NCBI RefSeq assembly: GCF_024919295.1
Contig: NZ_JANWTC010000003.1
Location: forward strand, 62,001-126,000
From: Corynebacterium lemuris
Lineage (GTDB): Bacteria > Actinomycetota > Actinomycetes > Mycobacteriales > Mycobacteriaceae
Direction of reading: 5' to 3'
Length of the DNA: 64,000 nt
The notes under the pieces are model-generated. The model had not been told where the DNA came from and searched no databases. It worked only from the letters and a program-made list of their open reading frames with translations. The position numbers were made by a program, and so were the translations under genes. Below, piece by piece: positions 1-9,314 of the stretch; position 1 is the first letter of the stretch, and each line of letters starts with the position of its first letter.

Positions 1-269
1 TGGACGCCGGTGTCGGTTTCAGCCCGGCCACCCTGCGTCTGACGCGTACCGACGGCCCGCGCTGGTCCCACGAGGTGGACGAGCACCTGGCCGCCATCGT
101 TGCGGGTCTGCACCCCCAGGGTCTCTCCCTGGCGGAGACGGCCGGGCTCTACGCCATGGCGAACGGACTCGATGAGGAGGAGCTGGTCCGGGCGGCCATC
201 CCTGCAGTCGTCGACCTGGTCCGCCACGGTCTGGTGTTGCCGGCGGATCTGGCAGAGGTGGTCGCTTGA
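1..269 (+). CDS. C-terminal fragment of a probable SAM-dependent methyltransferase
   Basis: The reading frame is open from the left edge and stops with TGA at 267-269, so about 88 C-terminal residues are present and the start lies outside. The visible part contains [16 protein letters not shown], followed by a helical Leu/Ala/Glu-rich segment. This resembles the extra C-terminal domain of actinobacterial class I methyltransferases that lie upstream of dtd. No catalytic motif is visible, so the function rests on that resemblance and on position. The stop overlaps the TTG start of dtd by four bases, which suggests translational coupling. It could instead be an unrelated conserved protein. Confidence 0.5.
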   Translation, partial: DAGVGFSPATLRLTRTDGPRWSHEVDEHLAAIVAGLHPQGLSLAETAGLYAMANGLDEEELVRAAIPAVVDLVRHGLVLPADLAEVVA

Positions 270-700
270 AGGCCGTCCTGACCCGGGTGAGCTCCGCCTC
301 CGTGACGGTGGACGGGGAGGTCGTCGGCGCCATCGACTGCCCGGAGACCGGTGGTCTGCTCGCGCTGGTGGGTGTGGGCCGGGAGGACACACCCGATGCC
401 TGGGAGACGATGGTGCGCAAGATCGCGGAGCTGCGCATTCTCGACGGGGAACGCGGCGTGGAGGAGGCCGGCGCCCCGGTCCTGCTGGTCAGCCAGTTCA
501 CCCTGCACGGGCGCACCGTCAAGGGTCGGCGCCCTAGCTGGTCGGATGCCGCTCCGGGGGAACAGGCGGAACCGGTGATCGCGAAGATCGCGGCGGGGCT
601 GCGCGGGCGCGGGATCCATGTGGAGGAGGGTGTATTCGGGGCGATGATGCAGGTCGCCTCGGTCAACGAGGGACCTTTCACGGTGCTGGTGGAGTGCTGA
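266..700 (+). CDS. dtd: D-aminoacyl-tRNA deacylase
   Basis: A 144-residue protein of normal family length. Dtd hydrolyses D-amino acids wrongly attached to tRNA and acts in the cytosol as a homodimer. It begins [21 protein letters not shown], which matches the family N-terminus and fixes the TTG start at 266. The catalytic SQFTL motif is present in [20 protein letters not shown], and the Gly-cisPro region near the C-terminus reads NEGPFT. The TTGA overlap with the preceding gene implies coupled translation. The gene ends 95 bases before the separately promoted FMN reductase. Confidence 0.95.
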   Translation: MKAVLTRVSSASVTVDGEVVGAIDCPETGGLLALVGVGREDTPDAWETMVRKIAELRILDGERGVEEAGAPVLLVSQFTLHGRTVKGRRPSWSDAAPGEQAEPVIAKIAAGLRGRGIHVEEGVFGAMMQVASVNEGPFTVLVEC

Positions 701-728
701 CCGGCTTCCTCGCGCGCGCGTGGGCCCC

Positions 729-757
729 TTGAAAATTTTGTGGTCATGTCATATAAT
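729..757 (+). promoter_or_regulatory. Sigma-70-type promoter of the FMN reductase
   Basis: TTGAAA at 729-734 and TATAAT at 752-757 are separated by exactly 17 bases, which is near-consensus. A second TATAAT lies at 763-768. The stretch 729-780 is strikingly AT-rich in a GC-rich window, as expected of a strong promoter or operator. The ten bases CTTGAAAATT here also occur in the candidate MarR operator near 28690. Confidence 0.75.
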
Positions 758-795
758 TGAAATATAATAATATCTTTTCGAGTACGGAGGAACAC

Positions 796-1365
796 ATGCC
801 CAAGATCGCCGTCGTCACCAGCAGCGCCCGCCGTGGTCGCCAGAGCCTCAATGTGGCCAGGTGGGTGAAGGAGGAGGCTGACAGGCGGGGCGACGCAGAC
901 TACGAGATCATCAACATCTCCGAGCTCGAGCTGCCGGTCTGGGATGAGGCCACCCCGCCGGCGATGAAACGGTACGGGGAGAAGATCACGAAACGTTGGT
1001 CCACCACCATCGGCCGCTACGACGGTTTCGTGTTCATCGCCTCGGAGCGCCACCCCTCCATCCCGGGTGCCCTGAAGAACGCCCTGAACCACCTCTCCCC
1101 CGAGTTCCACGACAAGGCCGCCGGCTTCGTCTCCTACGGATCGGCCGGCGGCGCCGAAGCTGTCGAGCACCTGCGCGCCACCCTCTCCGGGATGCAGATG
1201 GCGTATGTCCACGAGCCAGTGGCCATGTCCCTGTTCACGGACTTCCGCAACGACGGCGACTTCGCCCCCACCCGTTCCTCCGGCAACAGGCTCCACGGAA
1301 TGCTGGATGAGCTCCTGCCCCGGACCCGGGCCCTGGAGAGTGCCCGCGAGAAGGTCAGCGCCTGA
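796..1365 (+). CDS. NAD(P)H-dependent FMN reductase (flavodoxin fold)
   Basis: A 189-residue protein starting at ATG 796, chosen because ACGGAGG lies just upstream and the product then begins MPKIAVVTSSARRGRQS, the phosphate-binding loop of the family. The flavin-binding stretch HPSIPGALKNALNHLSPE is clear, followed by the Gly-rich SYGSAGGAEAVEHL. Such enzymes are cytosolic and reduce FMN, quinones or azo compounds with NAD(P)H; the physiological substrate cannot be read from sequence. It appears monocistronic, with a strong AT-rich promoter upstream and sigB about 100 bases downstream under its own promoter. Inducible control by a repressor is possible. Confidence 0.88.
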   Translation: MPKIAVVTSSARRGRQSLNVARWVKEEADRRGDADYEIINISELELPVWDEATPPAMKRYGEKITKRWSTTIGRYDGFVFIASERHPSIPGALKNALNHLSPEFHDKAAGFVSYGSAGGAEAVEHLRATLSGMQMAYVHEPVAMSLFTDFRNDGDFAPTRSSGNRLHGMLDELLPRTRALESAREKVSA

Positions 1366-1408
1366 GCCGGCCGGTGACAGCGCCCCTGCAACCGGAATTC
1401 CGGGAACG

Positions 1409-1437
1409 GGAACAAAATTGGACGTTGGAGCGTTGAA
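1409..1437 (+). promoter_or_regulatory. SigH-type promoter of sigB
   Basis: GGAAC at 1409-1413 is followed after 18 bases by GTT at 1432-1434 within CGTTGAA (1431-1437). This matches the ECF sigma factor SigH pattern in corynebacteria (GGAA near -35, CGTT near -10). Stress induction of sigB through SigH is established in Corynebacterium glutamicum. A second GGAAC at 1403-1407 may be incidental. Confidence 0.65.
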
Positions 1438-1457
1438 CCTTTAAGACCAGCGATAAT

Positions 1458-1469
1458 AGGAGGCCTCCT
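1458..1469 (+). promoter_or_regulatory. Palindromic ribosome-binding site of sigB
   Basis: AGGAGGCCTCCT is a perfect 12-base palindrome that contains the Shine-Dalgarno AGGAGG. Its second half ends one base before the ATG at 1471. The self-complementary second half could compete with anti-Shine-Dalgarno pairing. Whether it forms structure in the cell is unknown. Confidence 0.5.
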
Positions 1470-1470
1470 T

Positions 1471-2460
1471 ATGACAAACCCTTCCCTGCAGGAATCAGGC
1501 ATAGAGACCACCGACCGCGGCAGCCGACGAGGTCAGACCAATGACAACCCGTCGGCCGACCTGGTGCGTGTCTATCTCAACGGCATCGGCCGCACGGCCC
1601 TGCTGAACGCTGAGGAGGAGGTGGACCTCGCCCAGCGGATCGAGGTGGGGCTCTATGCCACCCACCTGCTCCAGCAGTCCGAGAGGCCGCTGACGCGTGC
1701 CATGAAACGCGACCTGAAGGTGCTGGCCAAGGACGGCAACAAGGCCCGCGCCCACCTGTTGGAGGCCAACCTGCGCCTCGTGGTCTCCCTGGCCAAGCGC
1801 TACACCGGCCGCGGCATGCCGCTGCTGGATCTGATCCAGGAGGGCAACCTCGGACTCATCCGCGCAATGGAGAAGTTCGACTACGCCAAGGGCTTCAAGT
1901 TCTCCACCTACGCCACATGGTGGATCCGTCAGGCCATCACCCGCGGCATGGCGGACCAGTCGCGCACCATCCGGCTGCCCGTCCACCTCGTGGAGCAGGT
2001 GAACAAGCTCTCACGCATCAAGCGGGAGCTCTACCAGCACCTGGGCCGCGAGGCGACGAATGAGGAACTGGCCGAGGAGTCCGGCATCGAGGAATCACGC
2101 ATCGAGATGCTCCTGCGCCAGTCGCGTGATCCCGTGAGCCTGGACATGCCCGTCGGTGCTGACGAGGAAGCACCCCTGGGTGACTTCATTGAGGACGCCG
2201 AGGCCACCGATGCGGAATCGGCGGTCGTGGCCACCATGCGCCACTCCGACATCCGTGCGGTCCTGGGCACCCTCGAGGACCGCGAGCAGGACGTCATCCG
2301 TCTGCGTTACGGCCTGGACGACGGTGTTCCGCGCACCCTCGACCAGATCGGCCGCCGCTTCGGTCTGTCGCGTGAGCGTGTGCGCCAGATCGAGCGAGAG
2401 GTGATGAGCAAGCTGCGGGACGGCCACCGCGCCGAACGTCTACGGGAGTACGCTCTCTAG
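1471..2460 (+). CDS. sigB: RNA polymerase sigma factor SigB (group 2, primary-like)
   Basis: A 329-residue sigma-70 protein. Region 1.2/2.1 begins near [20 protein letters not shown]. Region 2.3-2.4 is seen in [20 protein letters not shown]. Region 3 follows, and the region 4 helix-turn-helix reads [20 protein letters not shown]. It lacks the long acidic N-terminal extension of the principal sigma factor SigA, as expected for SigB. Immediate linkage to dtxR and galE is the usual corynebacterial order. SigB directs transcription in the transition and stationary phases and under stress. The start follows a strong, palindromic Shine-Dalgarno, and a strong terminator sits downstream at 2509-2541. 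Confidence 0.95.
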   Translation: MTNPSLQESGIETTDRGSRRGQTNDNPSADLVRVYLNGIGRTALLNAEEEVDLAQRIEVGLYATHLLQQSERPLTRAMKRDLKVLAKDGNKARAHLLEANLRLVVSLAKRYTGRGMPLLDLIQEGNLGLIRAMEKFDYAKGFKFSTYATWWIRQAITRGMADQSRTIRLPVHLVEQVNKLSRIKRELYQHLGREATNEELAEESGIEESRIEMLLRQSRDPVSLDMPVGADEEAPLGDFIEDAEATDAESAVVATMRHSDIRAVLGTLEDREQDVIRLRYGLDDGVPRTLDQIGRRFGLSRERVRQIEREVMSKLRDGHRAERLREYAL

Positions 2461-2508
2461 GACCCTGCCCCGTCGGGCCCTTCCGACACATCAGCCACAC
2501 GCCACACC

Positions 2509-2541
2509 GCCCTCCCGCTGACCCGGGAGGGCAAATTTTTT
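2509..2541 (+). terminator. Rho-independent terminator of sigB
   Basis: Perfect nine-base arms GCCCTCCCG (2509-2517) and CGGGAGGGC (2524-2532) enclose a six-base loop, followed by AAA and six T (2536-2541). It separates sigB from dtxR, so dtxR probably has its own promoter in 2542-2590. Confidence 0.85.
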
Positions 2542-2593
2542 CGGGTAAGCTACTACCTATCACCGGGACATACTGCAGAAAGGTTCTCCTAAC

Positions 2594-3271
2594 GTGAGAG
2601 ACTTGGTCGATACCACAGAGATGTATCTGCGGACCATCTACGAGCTCGAGGAAGAGGGAATTGTACCGCTGCGCGCCCGTATCGCAGAGCGACTCGAGCA
2701 GTCAGGCCCGACAGTCAGCCAGACGGTCGCCCGCATGGAGCGGGACAACCTCGTCATCGTCCGACCTGACCGCAGCCTCGAGATGACCCCGGAGGGCCGC
2801 GAGCTGGCCACCGCCGTCATGCGCAAGCACCGGCTCGCCGAACGTCTGCTCACCGACATCCTCGGCCTGGACATCCACCAGGTCCACGACGAGGCCTGCC
2901 GCTGGGAGCACGTGATGAGCGAGGCCGTTGAACAGCGCGTTGTCGCCGTACTGGAGGACGCCACCCGCTCCCCCTTCGGCAACCCGATCCCGGGTCTGGA
3001 CGAGCTCGGTGTCCCCGCCACCACCCTCGACCACGGCATCCGCGCCGTGGACCTGCCCGAGGGCCGGCCGGTGGAGGCCCGGATCGTGCAGATCAACGAG
3101 ATCCTGCAGGTGGACCTGCCGCAGTTCTCCGCCCTCCATGACGCCGGCATCATCGTCGGCACCACCGTCACCGTCACCAACAACAACGGCACCGTCACCC
3201 TCAGCACCGGGGCCGCTGAGGTGGAGATCCACCCTGACCTGGCCCATGCGATCCGCGTCGAGATGGTCTAG
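2594..3271 (+). CDS. dtxR: Iron-dependent repressor DtxR
   Basis: A 225-residue protein, almost the length of diphtheria toxin repressor. It represses iron-acquisition genes when Fe(II) is bound. Starting at GTG 2594, metal site 2 residues M10, C102, E105 and H106 and ancillary site residues H79, E83 and H98 all fall at the classical positions. The winged helix-turn-helix covers roughly residues 1-73 ([20 protein letters not shown]), then the dimerisation domain to about 140, and a C-terminal SH3-like domain. Only the hinge after [10 protein letters not shown] differs noticeably from the C. diphtheriae protein. galE follows after nine bases and is probably co-transcribed. Confidence 0.97.
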   Translation: MRDLVDTTEMYLRTIYELEEEGIVPLRARIAERLEQSGPTVSQTVARMERDNLVIVRPDRSLEMTPEGRELATAVMRKHRLAERLLTDILGLDIHQVHDEACRWEHVMSEAVEQRVVAVLEDATRSPFGNPIPGLDELGVPATTLDHGIRAVDLPEGRPVEARIVQINEILQVDLPQFSALHDAGIIVGTTVTVTNNNGTVTLSTGAAEVEIHPDLAHAIRVEMV

Positions 3272-3280
3272 GCACTCACG

Positions 3281-4267
3281 ATGAAACTTCTGGTCACCGG
3301 CGGAGCCGGATATGTGGGCAGCGTGTGTGCACAGGTACTCACGGAGGCCGGCCACGAGGTCGTGATCGTGGACAACTTCTCCACCGGTAACCCGGAGGCC
3401 GTCCCCGCCCGGGCCCGCCTGGTCGAGGGCGATGTCGGGGACGTGGCGGCCCAGGTGCTCGCCGAAGGGGGCTTTGACGGGGTCATCCACTTCGCCGCCC
3501 GCTCCCTGGTCGGTGAGTCCATGGAGAAGCCGGAGGAGTACTGGCAGCACAACGTGGTGACCACGTTGACGCTGCTGGACGCCATGCGTGAGCACGGGGT
3601 GGCCAACCTGGTCTTCTCCTCCACCGCGGCCACCTACGGCGAGCCGGAGCAGGTCCCCATCACCGAGGACATGCCCACCGCACCAACCAACCCCTACGGC
3701 GCGACGAAGCTGGCGATCGACCACGCCATCACCTCCTACGCACAGGCCCACGGTCTGGGGGCGACGAGTCTGCGCTACTTCAACGTGGCCGGGGCCTACG
3801 GTGCCATCGGCGAGAACCGGGAGATCGAGACCCATCTCATCCCCCTGGTCCTGCAGGTCGCGCTTGGTCACCGCGAGAAGATCTTCATGTTCGGTGATGA
3901 CTGGCCCACCCCGGACGGCACCGCCGTGCGCGACTACATCCATATCCGCGACCTGGCCGACGCCCATGTCCTGGCCCTGGAGTCCAATGAACCGGGCACG
4001 CACCGGATCTACAACCTGGGCTCCGGCGACGGCTATTCAGTGAAGCAGGTGGTGGAGATGTGCCGAAAGGTCACCGGGCATCCCATCTCCGCCGAGGTGG
4101 CCCCGCGCCGCGCCGGCGATCCGGCGGTGCTCATCGCCTCCTCCGCGAAGATCGGGGAGGAGCTCGGGTGGAACCCCACCCGCACCGACCTGGAGACCAT
4201 CGTCACCGACGCCTGGGCCTTCACCAGCCAGCTCGGCGAGAAGGCCTGGTCAGCGAAGAAACGCTGA
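3281..4267 (+). CDS. galE: UDP-glucose 4-epimerase
   Basis: A 328-residue extended short-chain dehydrogenase that interconverts UDP-glucose and UDP-galactose, supplying galactose for cell-wall arabinogalactan. The NAD-binding GGAGYVGS is at the N-terminus. The catalytic Ser/Thr lies in [10 protein letters not shown] and the Tyr-Lys pair in [13 protein letters not shown]. The C-terminal substrate-binding region includes [11 protein letters not shown]. The ATG lies nine bases after dtxR, the usual arrangement in this genus, so both are probably on one transcript. Nothing is abnormal in length or motifs. Confidence 0.96.
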   Translation: MKLLVTGGAGYVGSVCAQVLTEAGHEVVIVDNFSTGNPEAVPARARLVEGDVGDVAAQVLAEGGFDGVIHFAARSLVGESMEKPEEYWQHNVVTTLTLLDAMREHGVANLVFSSTAATYGEPEQVPITEDMPTAPTNPYGATKLAIDHAITSYAQAHGLGATSLRYFNVAGAYGAIGENREIETHLIPLVLQVALGHREKIFMFGDDWPTPDGTAVRDYIHIRDLADAHVLALESNEPGTHRIYNLGSGDGYSVKQVVEMCRKVTGHPISAEVAPRRAGDPAVLIASSAKIGEELGWNPTRTDLETIVTDAWAFTSQLGEKAWSAKKR

Positions 4268-4285
4268 GCAGGACAGGTCAACACC

Positions 4286-5392
4286 TCAGGCGGCCTCCAC
4301 CCCCAGCTGCGGGGTGATGCCGTGTGCGGTGCGCACGATGACGGAACCCTGCCGGACCGCCGCCAGGAGTTCGTCGAAGGCGCCGGCGCGGCAGGCGTCG
4401 AGAAGCAGCCGCGTCAGTGAGTGCCGCGGATCCTCGGCCAGGACCGCGGACAGGGCCGGAATTGCACGCATGGAGAGCTTCAGCTCCAGGGCGCACAGGG
4501 CGTGGAGCGCGAGCGCATTGAAACGCACCGGTCCGCCGAAGGTGCGGGCGACGGCCAGCAGGAGGTCTGCCGCCGGGGAAGGCCGGCGCAGGACGTCTTC
4601 GACGACGATGTCGCGCATGGTGGCGTTGCCGAGCACCGCCCCCATGGTCAACAGGGTCTCCTCGTCCGCCATGAGTTCGGCGACGGTGAGGTCCTGCTCC
4701 TCAATCTCCGTGAGCAGGAGCGCGATATCGCCGGAGAGCGCCGCGAAGCTGCCCCACGTGCGCTCCTCCCCCTGTTCCAGCGCGCGCAGCAGTTCCCGGG
4801 AATAACGGTGGGCGAATTCGGTGAGCTGCTCGCATTCGGCCGGGTTGAAGGAGGGGTTGAAGCGGGCGAACTGCTCGAAGGTCTCCTCCCGGTTCAGGTC
4901 AGGGAGCAGGCCGTTGTCCAGCAGCGCCCCCATCGACTGGGCCTGGGCGACCGGGGCGATGACATCGTCGAGCCACGCCTCTGACCATCCCTCCCCGCCC
5001 GGCTCCGGGACCGGCCCGAAGGCCAGCTGCACGGGTTCACCGGTGAGGATCTCCCCGGCGATCCAGCAGGCGTGGATGTCCATGATCCCGGTGCGTACCA
5101 TCGTCAGTAGCGTGTCCACGACCTCCCCCACCTCTTCCTCGTCCCGGTCGGTGACCACGAAGGCGAAGACCAGTTCCCCGCCGGATTCGTCAATGGTGCG
5201 GGCGATGTCGGGCAGGTGGCGCATGTCGTCGATGTCCAGCCGGATGACGGGGCCGAGCCGGAAGCGGCCGGCGGTGCCGGTGGAGTCGAAGGCGGCGAAG
5301 ATGACGGAGTCGTGGGGGTAGAAGCCGAGGATGCCCGGCAGGTTGGCGGCCAATTGTCCTGGTGAGGTGAGCGCTGTCATGACTCCGACCAT
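4286..5392 (-). CDS. DUF4192 family protein
   Basis: A conserved actinobacterial protein of unknown function, about 368 residues. The recognisable domain begins TALTSPGQLAANLPGILGFY, followed by PHDSVIFAAF, and the rest is mainly helical with many Glu and Leu. The start is uncertain: ATG 5392 gives MVGVMTALTSP and ATG 5380 gives MTALTSP. The open frame runs further upstream, but that part is Arg/Pro-rich and unlike the family. It converges on galE with an 18-base gap and no obvious hairpin, and it is divergent from the PAC2 gene. No signal peptide or membrane segment is seen. Confidence 0.8.
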   Translation of the reverse strand: MVGVMTALTSPGQLAANLPGILGFYPHDSVIFAAFDSTGTAGRFRLGPVIRLDIDDMRHLPDIARTIDESGGELVFAFVVTDRDEEEVGEVVDTLLTMVRTGIMDIHACWIAGEILTGEPVQLAFGPVPEPGGEGWSEAWLDDVIAPVAQAQSMGALLDNGLLPDLNREETFEQFARFNPSFNPAECEQLTEFAHRYSRELLRALEQGEERTWGSFAALSGDIALLLTEIEEQDLTVAELMADEETLLTMGAVLGNATMRDIVVEDVLRRPSPAADLLLAVARTFGGPVRFNALALHALCALELKLSMRAIPALSAVLAEDPRHSLTRLLLDACRAGAFDELLAAVRQGSVIVRTAHGITPQLGVEAA

Positions 5393-5490
5393 CCCGCACA
5401 CCCGGCGCAGTCGCGAGCGTGCACCGCGCGGCGCGCACTCGTGCCTGTGAGTGGCCGGGGGTTGTCCACAGCCGCGCACGGTCCCGGTGG

Positions 5491-5509
5491 CGGTTCCCTG
5501 GAGGAACCG
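5491..5509. promoter_or_regulatory. Inverted repeat in the DUF4192/PAC2 divergent gap
   Basis: CGGTTCC (5491-5497) and GGAACCG (5503-5509) form seven-base arms around five bases. It lies about 20 bases upstream of a good -10 element, TAGACT (5525-5530), reading toward the PAC2 gene. It could be an operator; no regulator can be named. Confidence 0.4.
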
Positions 5510-5634
5510 GAAAGATGGTGCGGTTAGACTGGTGGGAATGATCCGCACCGGCGACCGGGATTAATGTCCGGGTCGGCGGTGTTGCACAATGTGTTACCCG
5601 AATCTGTGAAGATCAGCGAAGGAGGATGGTGGGT

Positions 5635-6744
5635 ATGCCGGACAATGAGCGCCGCATGTACGACCTTGAATACCCGGCCCCGGAGGTGGCCTCGGGCTCA
5701 ACCGACGGGCCGACTCTCATCGTCGCCCTGCAGGGTTACGCGGATGCCGGACACGCGGTGGAATCCAGCGCCGACCACCTGCTGGCGGCACTCGACTCCC
5801 GCCCGGTGGCGTCCTTCAACAACGACGAGTTGATCGACTACCGCTCGCGCCGCCCTGCAGTGACCATGGACAACCACCGCATCACCGGAATGGAGCACAT
5901 CAACCTGGGTATCCGGGTGCTGCGGGATACGGAGGGGCGTTCCTTCCTGTTGCTCTCCGGCCCGGAGCCGGATCTGCGGTGGGAGGCCTTCACCGAGGCG
6001 GTGGCCGACCTGGCGGAGAAATTCGGTGTGGAAAACACCATCTGTCTCTACTCCGCCCCGATGGCAGTGCCGCACACCCGTCCGCTGATGATCTCCGCGC
6101 ACAGCAACACCGCCGCGCTGATCAACTCGATGTTCACCTATGACTCGAAGGTGGTGCTGCCGGGTTCGGCCTCCATGATGGTCGAGCGGGTGCTGCACAA
6201 ACGCGGCAGCAACGTCGCCGGCTTCACCGCGCACGTACCGCACTACCTGGCCTCCTCCCCCTACCCGGCCGCCACCCACGAGCTCCTTGATGCCGTGGCG
6301 CGCGCCACCGGCCTCGCCTTCCCGCTGCGCGCTCTCGAGCACGACATGACGCGGGTCGCGGGTCAGCTGGCTGAGCAGGTCAACGACTCCGCCGAGATCC
6401 AGCAGGTGGTCCACCACCTGGAGAACCAGTACGACGAGGAGCTGGAGCGCTACCGCGCCAACCATCCGAAGGCGATGCTGCCCGGGGAGCACGACATGCC
6501 CTCCGGCGAGGAGATCGGCGAGGAGTTCGAGCGTTTCCTCGCGGCCCTGGACTCCACCGAGCAGGACAACGCCACCGAGGAGGTCGGTGGACCGCAGGAA
6601 CTGCCGACGGAGGATGAGCAGGACGACGTCTACCCGGAGGATCTCCCGGACTCCGACTCCGCCGGCCATGAGGACGACCCCGAGGACATCCACCCGGAGG
6701 ATCTCCCGGATGCCGAGGGCAAGGATCTCGACGACGACCAGTAA
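5635..6744 (+). CDS. PAC2 family protein (proteasome-assembly-chaperone-like)
   Basis: A 369-residue protein starting at ATG 5635, which has GGAGG nine bases upstream (5621-5625); the ATG at 5626 directly abuts that motif and is less likely. The PAC2 fold starts near DGPTLIVALQGYADAGHAVE and continues through CLYSAPMAVPHTRP and VPHYLASSPYPAATHELL. The C-terminal ~70 residues are extremely acidic and contain two PEDLPD repeats. PAC2 proteins in archaea and eukaryotes help assemble proteasomes, but corynebacteria generally lack the 20S core, so the role here is open. The neighbouring helicase follows after 23 bases. Confidence 0.85.
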   Translation: MPDNERRMYDLEYPAPEVASGSTDGPTLIVALQGYADAGHAVESSADHLLAALDSRPVASFNNDELIDYRSRRPAVTMDNHRITGMEHINLGIRVLRDTEGRSFLLLSGPEPDLRWEAFTEAVADLAEKFGVENTICLYSAPMAVPHTRPLMISAHSNTAALINSMFTYDSKVVLPGSASMMVERVLHKRGSNVAGFTAHVPHYLASSPYPAATHELLDAVARATGLAFPLRALEHDMTRVAGQLAEQVNDSAEIQQVVHHLENQYDEELERYRANHPKAMLPGEHDMPSGEEIGEEFERFLAALDSTEQDNATEEVGGPQELPTEDEQDDVYPEDLPDSDSAGHEDDPEDIHPEDLPDAEGKDLDDDQ

Positions 6745-6767
6745 GCAGCAGGCTAGGGTGGGTAAGT

Positions 6768-9314
6768 GTGAATCTCGCCCAGATGCTGCCCGACCTGTCC
6801 GACGTCCCCGAGTCGCTGCTCGATGAATCCATCTTCGACAGCTTCCTGGCCTGGACCCGATCGCGTGGGATCGAGCTCTACCCCGCGCAGGAGGAGGCCG
6901 CCCTGGGGATCCTGGCCGGGGACAACGTCATCCTGGCCACCCCGACAGGTTCAGGCAAGTCGATGGTGGCCAATGCTGCGCACTTCATCGCCATGGCCCG
7001 TGGGCAGCGTTCCTTCTACACCGCCCCCATCAAGGCGCTGGTGAGCGAGAAATTCTTCGCCCTGTGCGAGATCTTCGGCCCCGAGAACGTCGGGATGATG
7101 ACCGGTGACGCCACCGTCAACGGCAAGGCCCCCATCATCGCCGCCACCGCGGAGATCGTGGCCAACATCGCGTTGCGCGACGGGGCGGCCGCCGCCATCG
7201 ACCAGGTGGTCATGGACGAGTTCCACTACTACTCCGATCCGGAGCGCGGTTGGGCCTGGCAGGTGCCGCTGCTGGAGCTGCCGAAGGCGCAGTTCCTGCT
7301 CATGTCCGCCACCCTCGGTGACACCGCCTCCCTGGAGCAGGACCTCACGGAGCGCACGGGACGCACCACCAACCTGGTCGCCGGTACCACCCGTCCGGTG
7401 CCGCTGGACTTCTCCTACGTCTACACCCCGGTCCACGAGACGATCGAGGAGCTGCTCGAGGGCGGTAAGGCCCCGATCTACGTGGTGCACTTCTCCCAGC
7501 GGGAGGCCACCGAACGTGCCCAGGCGCTGACCAGCCTGAAGATCATCGACGACGAAACCAAGGAGAAGATCGTCGCCGAGATCGGTGCCTTCCGCTTCAC
7601 CACCGCCTACGGTAAACAGCTCTCCCGGCTGCTGCGCCGGGGCATCGGTGTGCACCACGCGGGCATGCTGCCCAAATACCGCCGTCTGGTCGAGCGTCTC
7701 TCCCAGACCGGCCTGCTCAAGGTCATCTGCGGCACCGACACACTCGGTGTGGGTATCAACGTGCCCATCCGCACGGTGCTCCTGACCGGTCTGGCGAAAT
7801 TCGACGGCACCCGTCAGCGCATCCTGAAGTCCCGCGAGTTCCACCAGATCGCCGGCCGCGCGGGCCGTGCGGGTTATGACACGGAGGGCACCGTCGTGGT
7901 GGAGGCCCCCGAGCACGAGATCGAGAACTGGCGGCTGCGCGAGCGTGCCGGCACCGACCCGAAGAAGCTGAAGAAGCTGCGCCTGAAGTCCGTGCGTGAG
8001 GGCGAGGTCACCTGGTCGGAGAGGACCTACGAACGGTTGACCGTGGCGGAGCCGGAGCCGATGAGCTCCCAGTTCCGCATGACCAACTCCATGCTGCTCA
8101 ACGTCATCGCCCGACCGGGCAACGGTTATGAGCACCTGAAGCACCTGCTGCGCACCAACCATGACACCCGGGCCAAGCAGAACCGTGACATCCTCCACAC
8201 CCTGGAGCTGTTCAAGGGACTGCTCAACGCCGAGATCGTGGTCAAGGCCGCGGACGGCACCGACCAGGAGGGTCGCCCCTACCACCTCACGCAGGAGCTG
8301 CAGCGCGACTTCGCGCTCAACCAGCCGCTGTCGCCTTTTGCGCTGGCCGCCCTGACGCTCCTGGACAAGGAATCCGACTCCTACACCCTCGACGTGATCT
8401 CCACCTTCGAGGCGATCCTGGATGATCCCCGGCCGCTGCTGCAGGCCCAGCAGAAGCAGGCCCGCGGCGAGGAGATCGCGGCACTCAAGGCCGAGGGGGT
8501 GGACTACACCGAGCGCATGGCCATCGTGGAGGACATCACCTGGCCCAAACCGCTGGAGGAGGAGCTCGAGGATGCCTACGACACCTTCGCCGAGGGGCAT
8601 CCCTGGGCCAAGGAGTTCGAGCTCTCCCCGAAGTCGGTGGTGCGCGACATGATCGAGCACGCCATGACCTTCTCGGATCTGATCGCCACCTACGGGCTGG
8701 CGCGTTCCGAGGGGGTGGTGCTGCGCTACCTCACCGATGCCTGGCGTACGTTGCGCCAGTCCGTGCCTCTGGAGGCCCTCACCGATGAGCTGGAGGACGT
8801 CATCGAGTGGCTCGGTGAGCTCATCCGTCAGGTGGACAGCTCACTGATCGACGAATGGGCCCAGATGGGTGATGAGGACACCCCCATCTCCAAGGAGGAT
8901 CTGGAGCGCGAGCTCGCCTTCGGCCTGGAGGACCCCACCGCGCTCACCGCGAACAAGCGGGCCTTCACCATCATGGTGCGCAACCTCATGTTCCGTATCG
9001 TGGAGCTCTTCGCCTGGGAGAAGGAGGACCGTCTCGCCGAGCTGCTCGACTACCTCGAGCGCGACGAGAAGCCGGACTGGGGCGCCGAGCTCGACTCCTA
9101 TTTTGACGAGTACGCCGACCTGGACACGGGTGCCGATGCCCGCAGCAACGAGTACTTCTCCCTCAAGCAGGAGGGCCGGGAGTGGACCGCCCGTCAGCTG
9201 ATCAAGGACCCGGAGGGCGACAACTCCTTCCAGCTGCTGGCGGTCGTGGACCTCAATGCCTCCGATGAAGCCGGCGAGGTGCGACTGAAATCGCTGGAGA
9301 TAGTGCGGAACTAA
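6768..9314 (+). CDS. Ski2/Mtr4-like DEAD/DEAH-box RNA helicase
   Basis: An 848-residue superfamily 2 helicase. The Q-motif-like region is IELYPAQEEAAL, Walker A is ATPTGSGKS (residues 58-66), and the DEFHYY variant of DExH is at 150-155. MSATL is motif III. Motifs V and VI appear in CGTDTLGVGINVPIRTVLLT and FHQIAGRAGRAGYDTEG. The long C-terminal region is helical, as in the actinobacterial Dob1-like family, which is thought to act in RNA processing or decay. The GTG start at 6768 follows TAGGGT by eight bases and may be leaderless. The stop overlaps the stop of the convergent MerR-HEAT gene by three bases. Confidence 0.9.
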   Translation: MNLAQMLPDLSDVPESLLDESIFDSFLAWTRSRGIELYPAQEEAALGILAGDNVILATPTGSGKSMVANAAHFIAMARGQRSFYTAPIKALVSEKFFALCEIFGPENVGMMTGDATVNGKAPIIAATAEIVANIALRDGAAAAIDQVVMDEFHYYSDPERGWAWQVPLLELPKAQFLLMSATLGDTASLEQDLTERTGRTTNLVAGTTRPVPLDFSYVYTPVHETIEELLEGGKAPIYVVHFSQREATERAQALTSLKIIDDETKEKIVAEIGAFRFTTAYGKQLSRLLRRGIGVHHAGMLPKYRRLVERLSQTGLLKVICGTDTLGVGINVPIRTVLLTGLAKFDGTRQRILKSREFHQIAGRAGRAGYDTEGTVVVEAPEHEIENWRLRERAGTDPKKLKKLRLKSVREGEVTWSERTYERLTVAEPEPMSSQFRMTNSMLLNVIARPGNGYEHLKHLLRTNHDTRAKQNRDILHTLELFKGLLNAEIVVKAADGTDQEGRPYHLTQELQRDFALNQPLSPFALAALTLLDKESDSYTLDVISTFEAILDDPRPLLQAQQKQARGEEIAALKAEGVDYTERMAIVEDITWPKPLEEELEDAYDTFAEGHPWAKEFELSPKSVVRDMIEHAMTFSDLIATYGLARSEGVVLRYLTDAWRTLRQSVPLEALTDELEDVIEWLGELIRQVDSSLIDEWAQMGDEDTPISKEDLERELAFGLEDPTALTANKRAFTIMVRNLMFRIVELFAWEKEDRLAELLDYLERDEKPDWGAELDSYFDEYADLDTGADARSNEYFSLKQEGREWTARQLIKDPEGDNSFQLLAVVDLNASDEAGEVRLKSLEIVRN

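Noticed and set aside
5564-5833. An 89-codon frame overlapping the start of the PAC2 gene
   Set aside because: Most of it overlaps PAC2 in another frame, with no family resemblance.
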